A stretch of DNA of 64,000 nucleotides from Alnus glutinosa (taxonomy: Eukaryota > Streptophyta > Magnoliopsida > Fagales > Betulaceae). Of this stretch, positions 35,528-50,000 are shown one piece after another. Numbering within the stretch: the first letter of the stretch is position 1; each line of letters begins with the position of its first letter. A model generated the notes under the pieces. The model saw only the letters and a list, made by a program, of their open reading frames with translations, had not been told where the DNA came from and did no database searches. The stretch lies in NCBI RefSeq assembly GCF_958979055.1, contig NC_084897.1:23959628-24023627 (forward strand), given 5' to 3'. A program made the translations under genes and the position numbers.

Positions 35528-36064
35528 GAGTATATAATTTTTATATACATCTTTAATAGAGCATATAATTTTTAAGTAAATGTTTAAACAAAATTTGTGC
35601 AATTTCAGAAACTTCCTAAAGAATGGGGGAGGTTCCTAAACGGATCGTCCAATAATATTGTATTGCATGGTAGGCCAACATACGGGCAACTCGATCTAGT
35701 GCTAAAATGCACCCGCTAATGTCAAAACACAGACGTTCGAATCTCGATGAAGGAAACAAGAAAACATTTCTTCTTTCGAATCAAACGACTCAAAACGGAT
35801 TCTTCAATGAAGACAGCCTCGCGTTAACGTTGGAGTTATCTCCTTAGATGTCCCTCACCAGTCACCAGCTGTATCATCCTTTCACGTATAGTTCTTTCCT
35901 CCTTTTTAATTCCCTTCAGCTCCCAATCCCCCAACGTGGGAGACCCCAAAAAGAGAAAATATAACCAACGTACAATAGTTTTCTCTCGATCTCCCTCTCT
36001 CTATGCCATAAAAACGTTGACGTTTTCTCATATATATCAATAGCAAAAGCAATATTTTCAATTT
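35528..36064 (+). other. STR2 upstream region
   Basis: Non-coding sequence before the STR2 start codon. It contains a TATA-like CCATAAAAAC at 36006-36015, about 50 bp before the ATG, a CT-rich leader (35985-36004), and AAACAAGAA at 35754-35762, the reverse complement of a near match to the CTTC element of mycorrhiza-specific promoters. Confidence 0.4.
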
Positions 36065-39000
36065 ATGGCTCCTACCAATTGTGATCGTCGCGAGACGGTG
36101 ATTGACATAGGGAGGCCAGTTCATTTCAGCGGGGGGCTTGAGTTTTCGAACCTTACGTATACCGTGATAAAGAAGAAGAAGCTTGAAGGGAACTGGTTTA
36201 AACAAGAAGTAGACTTGTTGAGTAGAATTACTGGGTACGCGCCAAAGGGGTGCATCACTGCAGTCATGGGTCCTAGTGGCGCAGGAAAATCTACGTTCCT
36301 GGATGGATTGGCTGGGCGGATAGCGAGCGGGAGTCTTAGGGGGAGGGTGTCCATGGACGGGACGGAAACGAGCCCGAGCTTGATTAAAAGGACTTCGGCA
36401 TATATCATGCAGGATGATAGGCTTTTCCCAATGCTTACTGTGTATGAGACCTTGATGTTTGCTGCTGATTTTCGGCTGGGAGCAATCTCAACGGCTGATA
36501 AGATGCAGCGTGTGGAAAAGCTGATCGAGCAGCTTGGACTGTCAGTAAGTAATTCTTAATTAATCCCACTTGTAATATCATCATATATATATATATATAG
36601 TATATTTCTTTCAACCTTGGAAAGGATCGAATTCTCGCTTAAGCCTAGGCTCATAATTTTTCTCTAAGATTCACTTCCACGTACGGTTCCACCTGCGCTA
36701 AGGCGGCAGTTTTCGCATGTTGAATTTGAGTCTGTTGAGGTATTCATAGGAGACAGAGTTGAGAACATATATTACTAGCAAAGAAGTATATGTTGTGATC
36801 CCTAATCCGTGACTGTTAATTTATGTTGTAGTCCTGTCGGAACACGTACATAGGTGATGAGGGGACCAGAGGAGTGTCCGGCGGAGAGCGTCGCAGAGTC
36901 TCCATAGGTGTGGACATCATTCATGGACCATCATTGCTCTTCCTGGACGAGCCCACTTCAGGTCTAGACTCCACTAGCGCCCATAGCGTCATCGAAAAGG
37001 TGCACCACATTGCACGCTCAGGCAGCACCGTGATCCTCACAATCCACCAGCCCTCATGGAGAATCCAGTCGCTCCTCGACCATCTGATAATCCTGGCTCG
37101 CGGGCAGCTCATGTATCAAGGATCACCCAAAGATGTCACCCGCCATTTGTCACGGATGGGGCGGAAAGTCCCCAAGGGAGAGAACCCAATAGAGCACTTG
37201 ATCGATGTAATACAGGAGTACGATCAGTCTGAACTCGGCGTCGAGGCGGTAGCTGACTTTGCACGTACCGGTTTGAAGCCCCCGGCATTGGCAGGGGAGG
37301 AGCTATCTCGATCACTGTCAGTTTCAACTATCGCACCAACGCCTACTCCGCCGCGTCGCAGCCGTCATCAGGCGGAAGGGAGTCAAGACATGGGAAAGGG
37401 CGGAAAGCCACAAACTAATGCTCTTTTAGACGATTATGATCACAGTTTGAGAAGCCCATATAGTTCAAGGTCATTGGCTGGTAGCGACCGTGGAGTCATG
37501 CAATTACTGAGGCTTACACCTTCCCGGACAAATCAGAAAGTGTCACTGCCAACCTCAACGAGGTAAAAATAGATTCACGACTGGTAGATTTATAGCACAT
37601 AAGAGCTTCTTTCTTTTTTCATTTTTTTTTTTTTTTCAAATGCTGTATAGTAGAATGTCATATAATTAGAATGATAGTAAAAATTAGGTTTTAGTTATTT
37701 ATTTATTTTTAATAAGTGCTGGTCTAATAGCTAATTTTCACTTCCGATCGACATCATCAAATTGTATGACAATCATATATATATAGCAACTTACTAAATA
37801 GCATTACTCTTTTTTTTTTTTCTTCTTCTTCTTCTTTCCTTTGTTATTTGAATAATTATATTTAATAGATCGACTTTTATATGACTGCTATACAATTGAG
37901 ATTACGTGATAGTTAAAATCAGCATTTAAATCAACAATGACTTGTACAAAGAAAAATTAATGACTAATTTTTATTGTCACGTCATCCTGTACAGCAAATA
38001 TATTAAATAGCATTTCCCTTGCTATTTTTCATATTTTACTATATTAAGTACTTTTTAAGATTCAAGTCTCTCTCTTGCTAGAATTAAAAGCAAAATAAAA
38101 AAATAAAAAATAAAAAAACCTCTAAGGTACGTTTGGTTTTGTTATATACAGAATGCAACCAAACAACATAATTAAGATTTTTGAATTTCATTGTATTCTA
38201 AAGAAATATTTGTTGTAATTCAGATCATAATTGATAAGGATAAAGATCATGTCATGTTGATTTATCGGACATAAGCACATAGTGTGTTTTTCCTTTGTTA
38301 GTTTTCATATTTTACTATATTCAAATTCTTCTTTAATTTGATTACACGTGCCCTCTATCTTTGTGTATATGCATGCATGGTGTGAAGCAGTTTATCGCCT
38401 GGAAATTATGAATACTCGAGCGAAATCCTACCGAGGACTCCGACACCTCAGAGCAGTGACTACACCGTCAATGAAAACGACTATCTCACCCCTGATAATG
38501 CTCCGAAGAACTCCATGGCGCACAAACATCTGGGCCCAAAGTTTGTTAATTCATTCATCTCCGAGACAACTATACTCATGCGCCGAAACTTCAAGAACAT
38601 TCATCGCACGCCTGAGCTTTTCCTCTCAAGACTTGTCGTCCTCACCACAATGGGTTTCATGATGGCCACCATGTTCATACGCCCCAAAGACGACTTGCAA
38701 GGAATCACGAACCGCATCAGCTTCTTCATCTTCACTGTCTGCCTCTTCTTCTTCTCTTCCAACGACGCCGTCCCGGCCTTCATTCAAGAGCGTTTCATTT
38801 TCGTCCGAGAGACTTCCCACAACGCCTACAGAGCCTCGTCTTACACCATTGCTGGTCTCGTCACTTACCTTCCTTTTCTCGCCCTTCAGGCCGCTGTCTA
38901 CGCCGCCATTGTTTGGAAAGCCTTGGGGCTCCGCGGGCCTTTCTTATATTTCTTGGCTGTTCTCTACGTTTCCCTTCTTTCAACAAACTCGTTTGTGGTG

Positions 39001-39378
39001 TTTGTGAGCTCGGTGGTGCCGAACTATATCTTGGGTTATGCGGCAGTCATTGCCTTCACTGCCCTCTTCTTCTTGTTCTGTGGCTACTTCTTGAATAGCC
39101 ATGACATTCCTGTGTACTGGAAATGGATGAACACGATTTCCACGATGACATATCCCTATGAAGGGCTCTTGATGAACGAATATTCGACGAATCGAACTTT
39201 TGGACACAACCCTGACGGCACGAACGTGAGCGGGTTCCATGTTTTGGATGGCCTTCAAATCCATGGCGATGAATCGAAGAAGTGGGAAAAAGTTCTCATA
39301 ATGCTGGGTTGGGCTGTTCTATATAGGGTTTTGTTTTACGTGATTCTACGTTTTGGGTCGAAGAACCAGAGGACGTAG
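36065..39378 (+). CDS. STR2: ABCG half-transporter STR2 (STUNTED ARBUSCULE 2)
   Basis: Three exons, 36065-36544, 36832-37562 and 38391-39378, join in phase with GT-AG introns to give 732 residues, close to Medicago STR2. The start RRETVIDIGRPVHFSGGLEF is the STR2 N-terminus. The nucleotide-binding domain holds Walker A GPSGAGKST (about residue 75), signature VSGGERRR, Walker B LLFLDEP and the switch histidine in TIHQPS. A long Ser/Pro-rich linker follows (about 270-480), then an ABC2-type membrane domain of about six helices (ELFLSRLVVLTTMGFMM, SFFIFTVCLFFFSSNDAVP, NYILGYAAVIAFTALFF). The ending FGSKNQRT matches the family. STR2 pairs with STR in the periarbuscular membrane, is required for arbuscule growth and is proposed to export lipid to the fungus. 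All motifs are intact. SYMRK lies about 4.5 kb downstream on the same strand. Confidence 0.96.
37639..37807. mobile_element. MITE in STR2 intron 2
   Basis: Imperfect inverted termini: AATGCTGTATAGTAGAATGT at the left, and the reverse complement of TTACTAAATAGCATTACTC at the right. Inner parts resemble the element in SYMRK intron 2 at 45951-46143 (GTATGACAATCAT-like ends, GTGCTGGTCTAATAG). A related copy seems to lie at about 37870-38012 (TTACGTGATAGTTAAAATC ... TTTATTGTCACGTCATCC). Confidence 0.55.
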
Positions 39379-39879
39379 AAGACGGATGGAGGGATGAGAA
39401 AGAGGGGTGTGATATTCATGATATTGTTGCTTTGGAAACAAATTGTATTTGTTGTTGTCTTACCAAAACTGCTGTAGTGTTTTGTTGCATCTTTTTCATA
39501 ATATTTGGTCGTGTTTGTAAATTGCGAGGAATTACTGTTAATGCAGCATCGGTGAGCGGAGAGAAAACGGATTAAATTCCTCAATGATTATTTGCATGTT
39601 CGAATTTTAAAAAATTTGGACAAATAATTATGAAAAATTACTTATAAGATTCACTTGATCGAATAAGTGGTCGTTAGACAAATAAATTTTTATTTGGTCA
39701 CTTAGGTACCATAAATGATATCTCACAATCACTTGTACGAATTCTCTCAAATTCAGACGAATAATTGTAAATGATCCAAATCCGAAGAAAACTAAAATTT
39801 GTTGCAAATTAATCGTGTTTTTTTTCTCATATTTTTTCAATATCAATGCTTTTTTTTGGGGGGGGTACAGCCTAAAAAG

Positions 39880-40030
39880 AATAATGTTACTCTTCACATC
39901 TATTTTTTATTGGTTGACATGCATATAATCTAGCTAGGTCAATCACTTAAAAAAATTAAAGTATTAATCACTTAAAACACATTACGTCAAACAATATAAA
40001 ATAAAATGGACATGAAGAATGATATTACTC
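39880..40030. mobile_element. Short inverted-repeat MITE
   Basis: AATGTTACTCTTCACATCTA at the left, and the reverse complement of TGGACATGAAGAATGATATT at the right, form roughly 25-bp imperfect termini around about 100 bp of non-coding DNA. I cannot fix the target duplication. Confidence 0.45.
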
Positions 40031-42571
40031 GATTGAAAATGATATTCTTGTCTACGTCTTTAAGCCTTGTGTACTTGAAATTCCTTGTCTCAAAAGCCTG
40101 TTCAATATTAGTGCTTAATTGCTTATGATTGTTAATTCTAGTTCGATCTTTAATTACTAGCCGGATGAGATTGAATTTTATAAATGATTTTGAGAAACTC
40201 TAATTATAATTTGATTAATTCTTTAAAGTAATTAAGATAATCCAAACGTGACTAATGCTTTTTAACTTTTTTCTGTTTTAAAAAAAAAAAATGTTTCATA
40301 ATATCATCATTACTAACAAAACTTAATTGCAGAAAGAAACAAAAATTAATGTATATATTCATGTTAATTACAAGACTGGGTGCCTTAATTGCATACCACA
40401 ATTAATTAACAAAAATAAAATAAAAAAGAAAAAGAAAAAGAGAAAGAGAAGGAAGGAGCAGCTAGCATATATATAAGAGTCACGGATGCCATACTTTTGG
40501 CATATATATGTTAACGACCGACAAATTTTGATGCTTGGAATATGAAGATGACTTTATTGTAAGCATCAATATTGTGGTCTGCTGGGGCAGGCCCTATTTT
40601 ATAAAACAATACGTACATTTGAGAAATGATATCCTCACACAATAAAATGTTTCTTTCGTACGTACTACCCGGCCATTTTTATATATATAAAGGAAAACAA
40701 AAAAAAAAAAACAAAACTAACCCAATTACCTTTTAGCTTCTTCTTATTGGATGTGCATTCGCAAAGGCATCTTTGGTTAATCAGCTGCATGATTTACTTG
40801 TTTGGCTATATTTGGTTTGATGATCAACTGACCAAAAGGCCCTTGATCGTGTCTTGTATGACTGAAAACACACAAGGACATCACCGTCAATTTCTCTCTT
40901 CTTTTTAATTTTTTTAATTTTTTTTTTTTTTTTTTTAAAAAAAAATCTAATAGATGAGATAATACCATAACAAATACAATCCAGAACAGTAACAAAAAAA
41001 AACACAGTACTTGCAAAAAAAAGGAGGCCTCAAAACCCTACTAAATGAGATCTTACTATCAAGAGAAAGTTCTAACAAGGACTATAAGTTAGAGTTGTCA
41101 GTCCAATGAATAATGTTGTGATCACGTCCGTTCTCCCTCCTGTTAATCTTGGCGACAGTCTAATTGTCAATGGAGCTTAAGAGACCAAGAGTACAATCAT
41201 AAATGATGGAGGCAATTCTCCAATTGGTGATTATATATGAGTGGTTTTTGAAGGTTAAGAATAACATATAAAAAATCTCCATTAAGGGGAGGTGTTGACA
41301 GTACGTAGTAGTTCCAATGTGATCAAGTAATTAAGCATAATGAATGGATCAGATTTCGGAAATCAGAAACATTTTTCTTCTAATCTATATACACAATGAT
41401 TAAGGGAGGGAGATTCCACTAGTCTATAGCCAATTTTGTTGATTAAGATTTTTTTTTTTTAAAAAAAAAAAAAAAAACCATGAATGAAATAATTGTGATA
41501 GAGTGTGTATGATATGTGTTTTCGATTGTTTGTTAATTTATTTATTTTATTTTTTGTTTTAAAAGGGTAAAACGAAAGGAGAGAAGAATAAAAATTAAGC
41601 CTATTCAGCGTTTTTTTTTTTTTTTTTTGAAGAACATATCTTTCAGCTTTGTGCCACGAAACATCCTAATTAGATAGAATTAACTTTGGATTGATTGAAT
41701 AACAGAAAAAATATTATGGGATTGACCAAGTAATGGGTGCACCATGCACATATATATCAGGAATATCACCATCTTTGTAATTAGCTGTAAAACACATATT
41801 AGTGACTAGTACTCTACTATCAGGATTACAACTCATCCTGATTATTTTAAAAATTAATCAGTACGTGGGAATATTAATTGACAGTCTAAACATGCTTATT
41901 GGTAAGGTAATTGTAGTCATTGGATTTAGCGACTCTCTTGCCTATATATGCTAATTCAATTCGAGTGCAACATAATTGGTCGTCACTACATTAATTAACC
42001 GACTTAATTAAGTTTTTTAATGACTGGAAAAATAATATTATACAGTTCCATCTTGATATCTGATAAAATCTGAAAAGAGAGATTAATTTATTATATTCCT
42101 TGAGATTGTTAATGTTAATGTGGGGCTGCTAATTAAATAAATTGCCAGGATTTTTTTCCCTCTCCCACGGCTAACAAGAAAGAGAAGTAGAAAACTGATA
42201 TGATGATCATATCAAAAACAAATATCGTTACGGTCGTAAAATATTAATTAAATAATTAGATTTTTTTTTTTTTTATCCATTTAAGCTTTTAAGCCAAGGA
42301 AAAAAAAAAACATAATAACCAAGAGTGTCCAATATGAGATTAATGAGGGTGTATTCGGGAAAGAAAAAAAATTGGCAATTTTAAAAGGTCAAAAAGATAT
42401 GTGTTTTCAAACTACGAGGGAATGTGTTAAAAATACACGTTTTTAAATGCTAAATCACAATTTTAAAGGCCAAATAATGATTTTACTAAATACTTTATTG
42501 TGCTTTTAAAAATCTCATTTTACATTTTAAAATGATTTTTTTTTTTTTTTTGTCAAAATGCACGTTACACT

Positions 42572-42720
42572 TAGTCCTCGTTTGGTTTGCGGAATGAGTA
42601 TTCTATTGGGAAATAGAATAATTATTACCGGGAATAAAAGAGAGTAGAATGGAATGACTATTCTTACTCCTTAGTTCGGTGACATTTCATATACTTTAAT
42701 TAAAATCGAATCAAAATTAC
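42572..42720. mobile_element. Fragment resembling a Harbinger-type MITE end
   Basis: CCTCGTTTGGTTTGCGGAAT followed by GAGTATTCTATTGGG resembles the left end of the element at 35011. No matching right end was found. Confidence 0.3.
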
Positions 42721-43868
42721 TTAAAAAAACTCAAATTAAAAAAAAAATAAAATTGGAAACTCGTAAATATCCGTAGTATAATATTAATATGCATGACAGT
42801 TGGTTAATTTAAAAACAATTTTTGAGAGTTCAATGGATTTTTAAACTGAACTACCGAATTAATTATCAATCAAGTTAATTAATTTGGTACTTTTTTTGTT
42901 GAGTAAATTGAAGAGGGAGACTAAAAAACCATATATTAGACATAATTAACTACCTCAAACCTACTTCAAAAGTAACATTCTTAATTAATTTTATCACCCC
43001 TTGAACTATACATATTAAATATATAGCTGTATTAATTATTATCAAGATTCTTGTTAATGTTGACTCGGCAATATCCATTATTATGATCAAGACCTGCGTC
43101 ATATGCAAGAGACTGACTCACTGATCTTCCCCTTTTTACTGAATATTACAATTAGAAGTAATTAATTAACCATTACACGTCAAAAATATATTGATTTAAT
43201 TGTAGAGAAATTAAGCAAACCCATTTCCATGAAGTTTCAATTCAAGCATGGTAAACAGACAAAGAGAGGGACGAAGGTGGACCGATGAAGCTAGGTTGCT
43301 CCCACCTTATTATTTTAAAACATATTAGTTAAATAGAGTCATTACCCCAACCAACACAAGAAAGCAACAATTATAATTAATATCTCAAATAATATTAATT
43401 AACTAAACAAACAATTATACAGTGATAATCAAATTTGAATTATTCTAAATCAATTAAACTCTAGCTCTTTCATCTCGATCCCTCCCTATTCTCCAATGAT
43501 TCCCACATTCCAAGTCAAACCCCGCGTTGTTCTCTGCTAACCTTCTTGTGATGCTCTTTTGTCTTAATTTGCAGCTAGCTAGCTCTCTGTACGTGCTGAT
43601 CATTCTTTTTGTGAAGAACCTCTCTAGCTAGCTAGGACTTTCTTTGTGTACGTCACAATATTGTCTTCGATCTTTCTGAGTTACAGGAAATCTGAAGAAT
43701 CTGGAGTAGTACTGTCCATGCATGCGAGAAAAGATTGAATTCATGGATTTCCAAAAGATTTTGTTGGTGCATGGTTAATTAGTACTGGAAGTTGCATGAA
43801 AACTTGATTAGCTGGTCTGGATATGAGCTTGATGACCCAATGGGGAAACTTCCATACAATATAAGACG

Positions 43869-44047
43869 ATGATGGAGGGATCGGATTATTTCATTCTGAG
43901 ACTGCTTGAGTGGTTTATCCTTTGCTTCTTCATACTTGTTCGATCAACCTGTGGACAAGAAGGTTAGTATATTAATTAATTTGTTTACATTTTTTTTTTT
44001 ATTAGATCATCAATGCTATATATCGTGAGTACTAGTTTGTTGAGAAG

Positions 44048-44079
<32 letters not shown>

Positions 44080-47000
44080 TTATTATTAGATCATTCGGTT
44101 TTGATATGATTAAATACCTTAAGATCTAGGTTAAGAATCTAGGTAGATAGGGAAAAGGATCCATCTCTAACTAATAATTAGCTAAAAAACTTCTAATATG
44201 CCATGTAGCAAGTCAAACTAATTAACTGCAAAAATTGTGATAATTAAAATCATTTTGAAACGGTGGATCGATCGAATCAATGATCTTGTTAATTGATAAG
44301 TTTGCTTAACTAATTATTTGATGAAGATTTACAACCGAAGGATATATATTTAGGCAAAGTCATGAGCTCGAGGTAATTAGCTAGATCCATGTAATAATGA
44401 TTTTCATTATTATAAATTAAGGCAGATTCACTGCAAATTAAGATGGGGATCGAACTACTTTTTGAAGAAATTTAATTAGTTGTATATTTAAGTTGTGTCT
44501 AAGACGATCTTAACACGCTGCATGCCCTAGCCTAAACCACCCTGCCCTCATCACCGGCTGGCGGATCTCCTCCATCGTCTTCAACATGATCTTGATTATT
44601 ACTCTTTCAACTTCTTCCAAAAGGGAAGCCAAGAAAGTATAACAGAAGTGCCAACTTATACGCTCGATCGCCATGTGGTAAAATGAACGGCCTCCAAACA
44701 ATTTTTTTGGATGCCTTCCTATCTTCCACTAACTCCACCTCTAGCTCCATCCCTATCGACCGTGGGAAGAAGGAATACCTAGATCTTAATTAGTTCTTGG
44801 TGTTTGTTCTTTCCTGAAAAAAAAAAAGAAAAAAAAAAAGGGACGATCTTAACAAAGACAAGTTAAATTGACCTGTAGATAATTTAAGTGTTCTTTTGTT
44901 AAAATTGATTTTTTGTGCTAATTCATGCATGCATGTTAACCGGAGATTAATACAAATATTTATAATGTAATTTCATGCAGGATTTGTGAGCTTAAGATGC
45001 TGTTCTGATTCAAACTTCACGGACCAAATAACCAGTATAAATTGGACACCAGATGATAGCTGGTTCCCTAACAAAACAGGTTGCCGAGATGAACCTAATA
45101 TTGAAGCATGGAAGAAACATAAGGACTATGGTAAAGCCCGAATATTCAACATAGATTCAGGGAAGAGATGTTATAGGTTAACAAGTATTAAGGAGCAAGA
45201 TTATCTGGTAAGGGGTACATTTCTTTTTGGTGATTTACTGAGGACAACTTTGGACACTTCCTTTGATGTTTTGGTTGGTGTTACCGGAATAAGCCGAGTA
45301 AACTCGTCGGAGGACTCAGAAGTGGAGGGGATTTTTAGAGCTACTAAAGACCATATAGACTTTTGCTTAGAGAAGGTGCAGGGTGATCCTTATATTTCAA
45401 AACTTGAACTGAGGCCTCTGAAAGATTTGAACTATCTGCAGAACTTTTCTTCTACCACTGTTCTGAAAAGTGTTCATAGAATTGATGTGGGGAACACAGG
45501 AGTAGACATCAGGTATGCTTCTACTCTATTTGAAGCCAATATATAAATAAAAATGAGAAAGTTGATCATCTTAAATGGTCGCGATATGATATGAGCAAGA
45601 GTTAAACAACAAGAGTAATATCAATTATCTCACTTACTGAATAAAAGTGTGGTTTCTAGCATTTATCTTCCTTTAAAGATCATAACTTGGTTGGAGTATA
45701 ATAAAATTATTAGAGTATAAAAAATCATAGATATTATTGGCTTAATAAGTTTTCAAATATTGAATGGAAAGATTTATTTAGAACAACTATTTTTTTGATA
45801 AGTTGAACAACTACCAAATGGAATTTTAGAGCCATCTTCATCTCTCCCTCCCCATAATCTTGTTTAAGGGAACCAGTTTTTGTCATTAATTGTCTCCCAA
45901 CATAAAAAGGCAACTCCCATTTCCTTATGCCTATTATGCTTATTTTATAGAGTAATATTATTTAGTAGACTAGAATATGATTGTTGATTGTCGTACAACT
46001 AAAATGACGTGACAGTAAAAATCAACCCTTTGTTTTTTTTTTTTTTTTTTTTTTGTTACGAGTGCTGATCTAATGTTGATTTTCACTACCATATTATTAA
46101 GTTGTATGACAGTCAAAAACCAATACACTAAATAGTATTCATCTATTTTATAGTTTGCTAGTCTATAGTGGTACCACATGGCAAGCAATGCAGCTAAGAA
46201 TAGGAAACAGACAACAAGCAACGAAAAATTGGAATGAGATTCTAACAATTTTGCTATTCGAATTGTTAGTAATTTGAATAGCAAACGTAAGATAATCTTT
46301 ATGGAGCTCACCTTAATGAGTATGTCTCGGACAAATAGATCTAGACCCTATTAAGATTCTTTCACATTTGTTAGCAATCCTGAGAATAAATCGGGAAAAT
46401 TGGGATCCAAAAAGTTACAAATCACACTAAAATTCGGTTTAATTGAAGAAAACACAAGCAACTGTCCAGCTCACATGCCTATATTTGACACTTGCAAAAT
46501 TTCAGGTACCCATCGGACAAAAGCGACAGAATTTGGAAACCAGATACAAATTCAACAGCCAGGGGATCAAGACTCTCTGTCAACGTTTCCAACTACAGTG
46601 CTAATAATGCCACACCACCTCTAGAAGTCCTCCAAACAGCTCTATACCATTCTGAGCGATTGGAGTTCCAAGAATCCCTAGACAAAAGGGACTACGAGTA
46701 CCGTGTGTTCCTCTACTTCTTTGAGCTCAATAAGACTTCTAAACATGGGGATAGGGTGTTTGATATTTACATTAACAATGAGAAAGTAAAGGAGAATTTT
46801 GAGATATTGGCTAATGGGTACAACTACAAGGAGGTTGTTTGGGATGTTAGAGCTAATGGGTCTCTTAATTTGACCTTGATCAAAGCCTCCGGGTCTCTGT
46901 TTGGGCCCATTTGCAATGCCTATGAGATCTTGCAGGTGCGAGAGATTAATCAAAGCTATGGTGAGTTCGATTTACAGGTGCAGCAGACTGACGAAAAAGA

Positions 47001-50000
47001 TGGTGAGTTCAATTTGATACATTTTATGCTTGGTTCTTTTGTGGGGAGTGGACAATGATAAAACATTTCATTCTTCATTGCTTATAGAACACTTGTATAT
47101 TTGTTTTGGGTTTCTCTCTCTTTCTCCCTCTCTCAAAACATTGTCTTTCTTCAGTGGAAGTGGCTTGGAGGGTGAGGAATGAGCTGTTGGTATCTAACCA
47201 AGCGAATGCAGTGTTGGAGAGTTGGTCTGGAGACCCATGTCTTCCAAAACCCTGGCAGGGTTTGGCTTGTGCGCTCCATAATGGTTCAGCTATCATTACC
47301 AGTCTGTAAGTTCTTCTGTTCTTTTTGTTCTTCTTTCGAGATGAGGTATTCAATTCCATGTGTTTCTGTTCAACATCACACTTTCTTCCAGGAATCTTTC
47401 TTCAATGAATCTTCAAGGGTCAATCCCTCACAGTATTACTGAACTGGCCAACATAGAAACACTGTATGTTTCACACTGCTGTCTTCTATTGAGTTGTCAG
47501 TGTCGTTTTGTCTTGAGTAGCTTGGACTACGATTTTTTTTTTTAAAAAAAATTATTGATGTAATTTTTTTATGATATGTAGGAATATGAGCTACAATCAG
47601 TTCAATGGCAGTATCCCAGAGTTTCCTGATTCCTCCATGTTGAAATCAGTGTAATTCTTTTTAATCAATTCGAGTTTGAGCTACTGATGATTGAATATAG
47701 CCTTTAAATCCGCCAAATTCTGCTGATGTAGTCCAAATAGACATTCCTTTCCCAAAAAGAGTGCAAAGTGGATGTGCAATGACCTTGACCTTAAATGCTT
47801 TGGGAGCACCATCTCAATTTTGTTACATGTTCTGCAGATCTCTTAATTTCTTTTCTTCCTTCACATAGATTCTAGTTAGTATAATGAGTAACTTCCATAG
47901 AGGTACTGCACATGAGAAATACCATGTTTCTTTTGTTGATTAATTTACGATAACTAACAGGGATATCAGCCACAATTATCTTGCGGGGTCACTTCCAGAA
48001 TCTCTAATCTCACTGCCACATTTGCAATCATTGTAAGTTTTAAACTGACTCCTGTTTAATGAAATCCACTGCCATTCATTGATTAAACTATGCGCTTGCT
48101 CCAGATATTTCGGCTGCAATCCTTATTTAGACAAAGAACCTCAATCCAGCTTCAACAGCACAATACATACAGAGTATGAATTCTATTATCTATGAACTGG
48201 AACAATTATGTTTATAAGAAACAGAAAAATCAAGATTCTGAGATGTGAAATCTATTTTTCAGCAATGGAAGATGTGATTCAAATGAATCACCACGCGTCA
48301 GAGTCAGCGTCATTGCCACTGTTGCATGTGGATCATTCCTATTTACCGTTACAGTCGGGGTCATTTTTGTTTGCATTTACAGAAAAAAATCAATGCCTCG
48401 AGGAAGATTTGATGGGAAAGGACACCAATTGACTGAGAGTGAGTCTGCTGATCTTTTCTCCGATAATTGATATCCATTGGTATCTGAAATCTTGTTGGAA
48501 GCATGCATATACACGAAGACATGAAAAAGGATCTACTGCATATATGAAAATCTTATCCTCTAAATAATACATAGATGAAAGCCCTATCCTCTTTGTATGA
48601 ATCATGAAGGCATGAGCATGGATGAGAAAAACAAATCCCATCTAACACCCAAGCAGACGAGTAGAAACTAATAGATTCACTATGCCCTCCTCATAGATCA
48701 TGCATCCAGATGGAAGAAAATTGTCTTCCAGGTGGTGCACGAAGATCACTTACTATGTTTACACTGTTCACTCAAGAGTAGGGATAAAAGATAATGTCAC
48801 TCAAGCAAGAACATAATTTAGGTTGTCCAGCTAATTGAGCTCAGTTTCAACTGTTGTGGATGATTTTTTTTCTCAAAAAAGTAATTCTCCTAAAATATGC
48901 AGATGTACTTATCTATCTACCCAGCAAAGATGATATCAGTATAAAGTCGATAACTATTGAGAGGTTTACTCTTGAAGACATAGATACAGCCACCGAGAAC
49001 TACAAAACATTGATAGGTGAAGGAGGTTTTGGATCTGTTTACCGTGGTACTCTATCTGATGGTCAGGAAGTGGCAGTAAAGGTTCGGTCAGCAACATCCA
49101 CTCAGGGGACTCGGGAATTCGAGAATGAGGTAAAAACTATGGGTCCAACCGATCTTCAATTATGACATTAACCTGCATAAAAAATTTCCCAGCTGACACT
49201 CTTGATAATGTTTTGACAGCTAAACCTGCTTTCAGAAATTCGGCATGAGAACCTGGTGCCTCTTCTTGGTCATTGTAGCGAAAATGACCAACAAATTCTT
49301 GTTTATCCTTTTATGTCTAATGGCTCTCTACAAGATCGCCTCTATGGTACATATCACATCATTCGTTCTTCTGGCTAATATCTATTGAAATACATTAATG
49401 CCTAATCACCAGTTTGTTCATAGGGGAACCAGCAAAAAGAAAAACTCTGGACTGGCCAACCAGACTTTCTATTGCTCTTGGTGCTGCTAGAGGCAAGTGA
49501 AATGGGTTATTCAGTTTTTATTGTTTTCTTGCTCTAATTTATGAGAAAGTAAAGAGAAGATGCAAAGGAGATCTTAATGTTCAGAAAAGCCATGGAAAAC
49601 TCGATTACGAGATTTGCTACATGGTGCTATATCTAAACTACATTATGTTGATGGTAAAATTTGTAGCTAGTGGTACCGTTTGTCAGGAACCATCTAGTGT
49701 TCAACCTATCAGGGAAGAAGGGCTACCCTCATCATGTATCCTACTAGTATCCTAGATATATATAAAAGAAGAAGAAGAAAAAGAAAAAGAAAAGAAGATA
49801 ATAAAACTATTACATAATTACTAGATGAACAGAGCTTCAGAGATTGAAACCAATACAGCAACAAATTTGTCAAGAAAAGTAGGCCAACCTTGTCTTACTG
49901 ATTGAGCTCATTGAAGGAATTATCATGATTTGGATGATGAATCAATAACAGTTATGCTTCATAGGTGGGCCATGGATGGCTTGGTGATGTTAGAGGCAAG

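Larger units (their letters stand above)
39379..43868. other. STR2-SYMRK intergenic region
   Basis: About 4.5 kb, very AT-rich, without coding exons. It holds the STR2 3' UTR at the left, MITE-like elements near 39.9 and 42.6 kb, three T-run/A-run junctions (40918-40945, 41449-41477, and one just past the region at 44048-44079), and the SYMRK promoter and leader at the right. The leader region near 43575-43635 contains repeated GCTAGCTAGC motifs. Confidence 0.6.

Noticed and set aside
35690..35770. Possible tRNA or second SINE, with GTTCGAATCTC like a B box
   Set aside because: No convincing A box, cloverleaf, tail or target duplication.
39379..43868. P1BS phosphate-response motifs (GNATATNC) between STR2 and SYMRK
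   Set aside because: A scan by eye found only near misses.
44510..44701. Minus-strand open frame in SYMRK intron 1
   Set aside because: Short, no domain, inside an intron of a well-supported gene.
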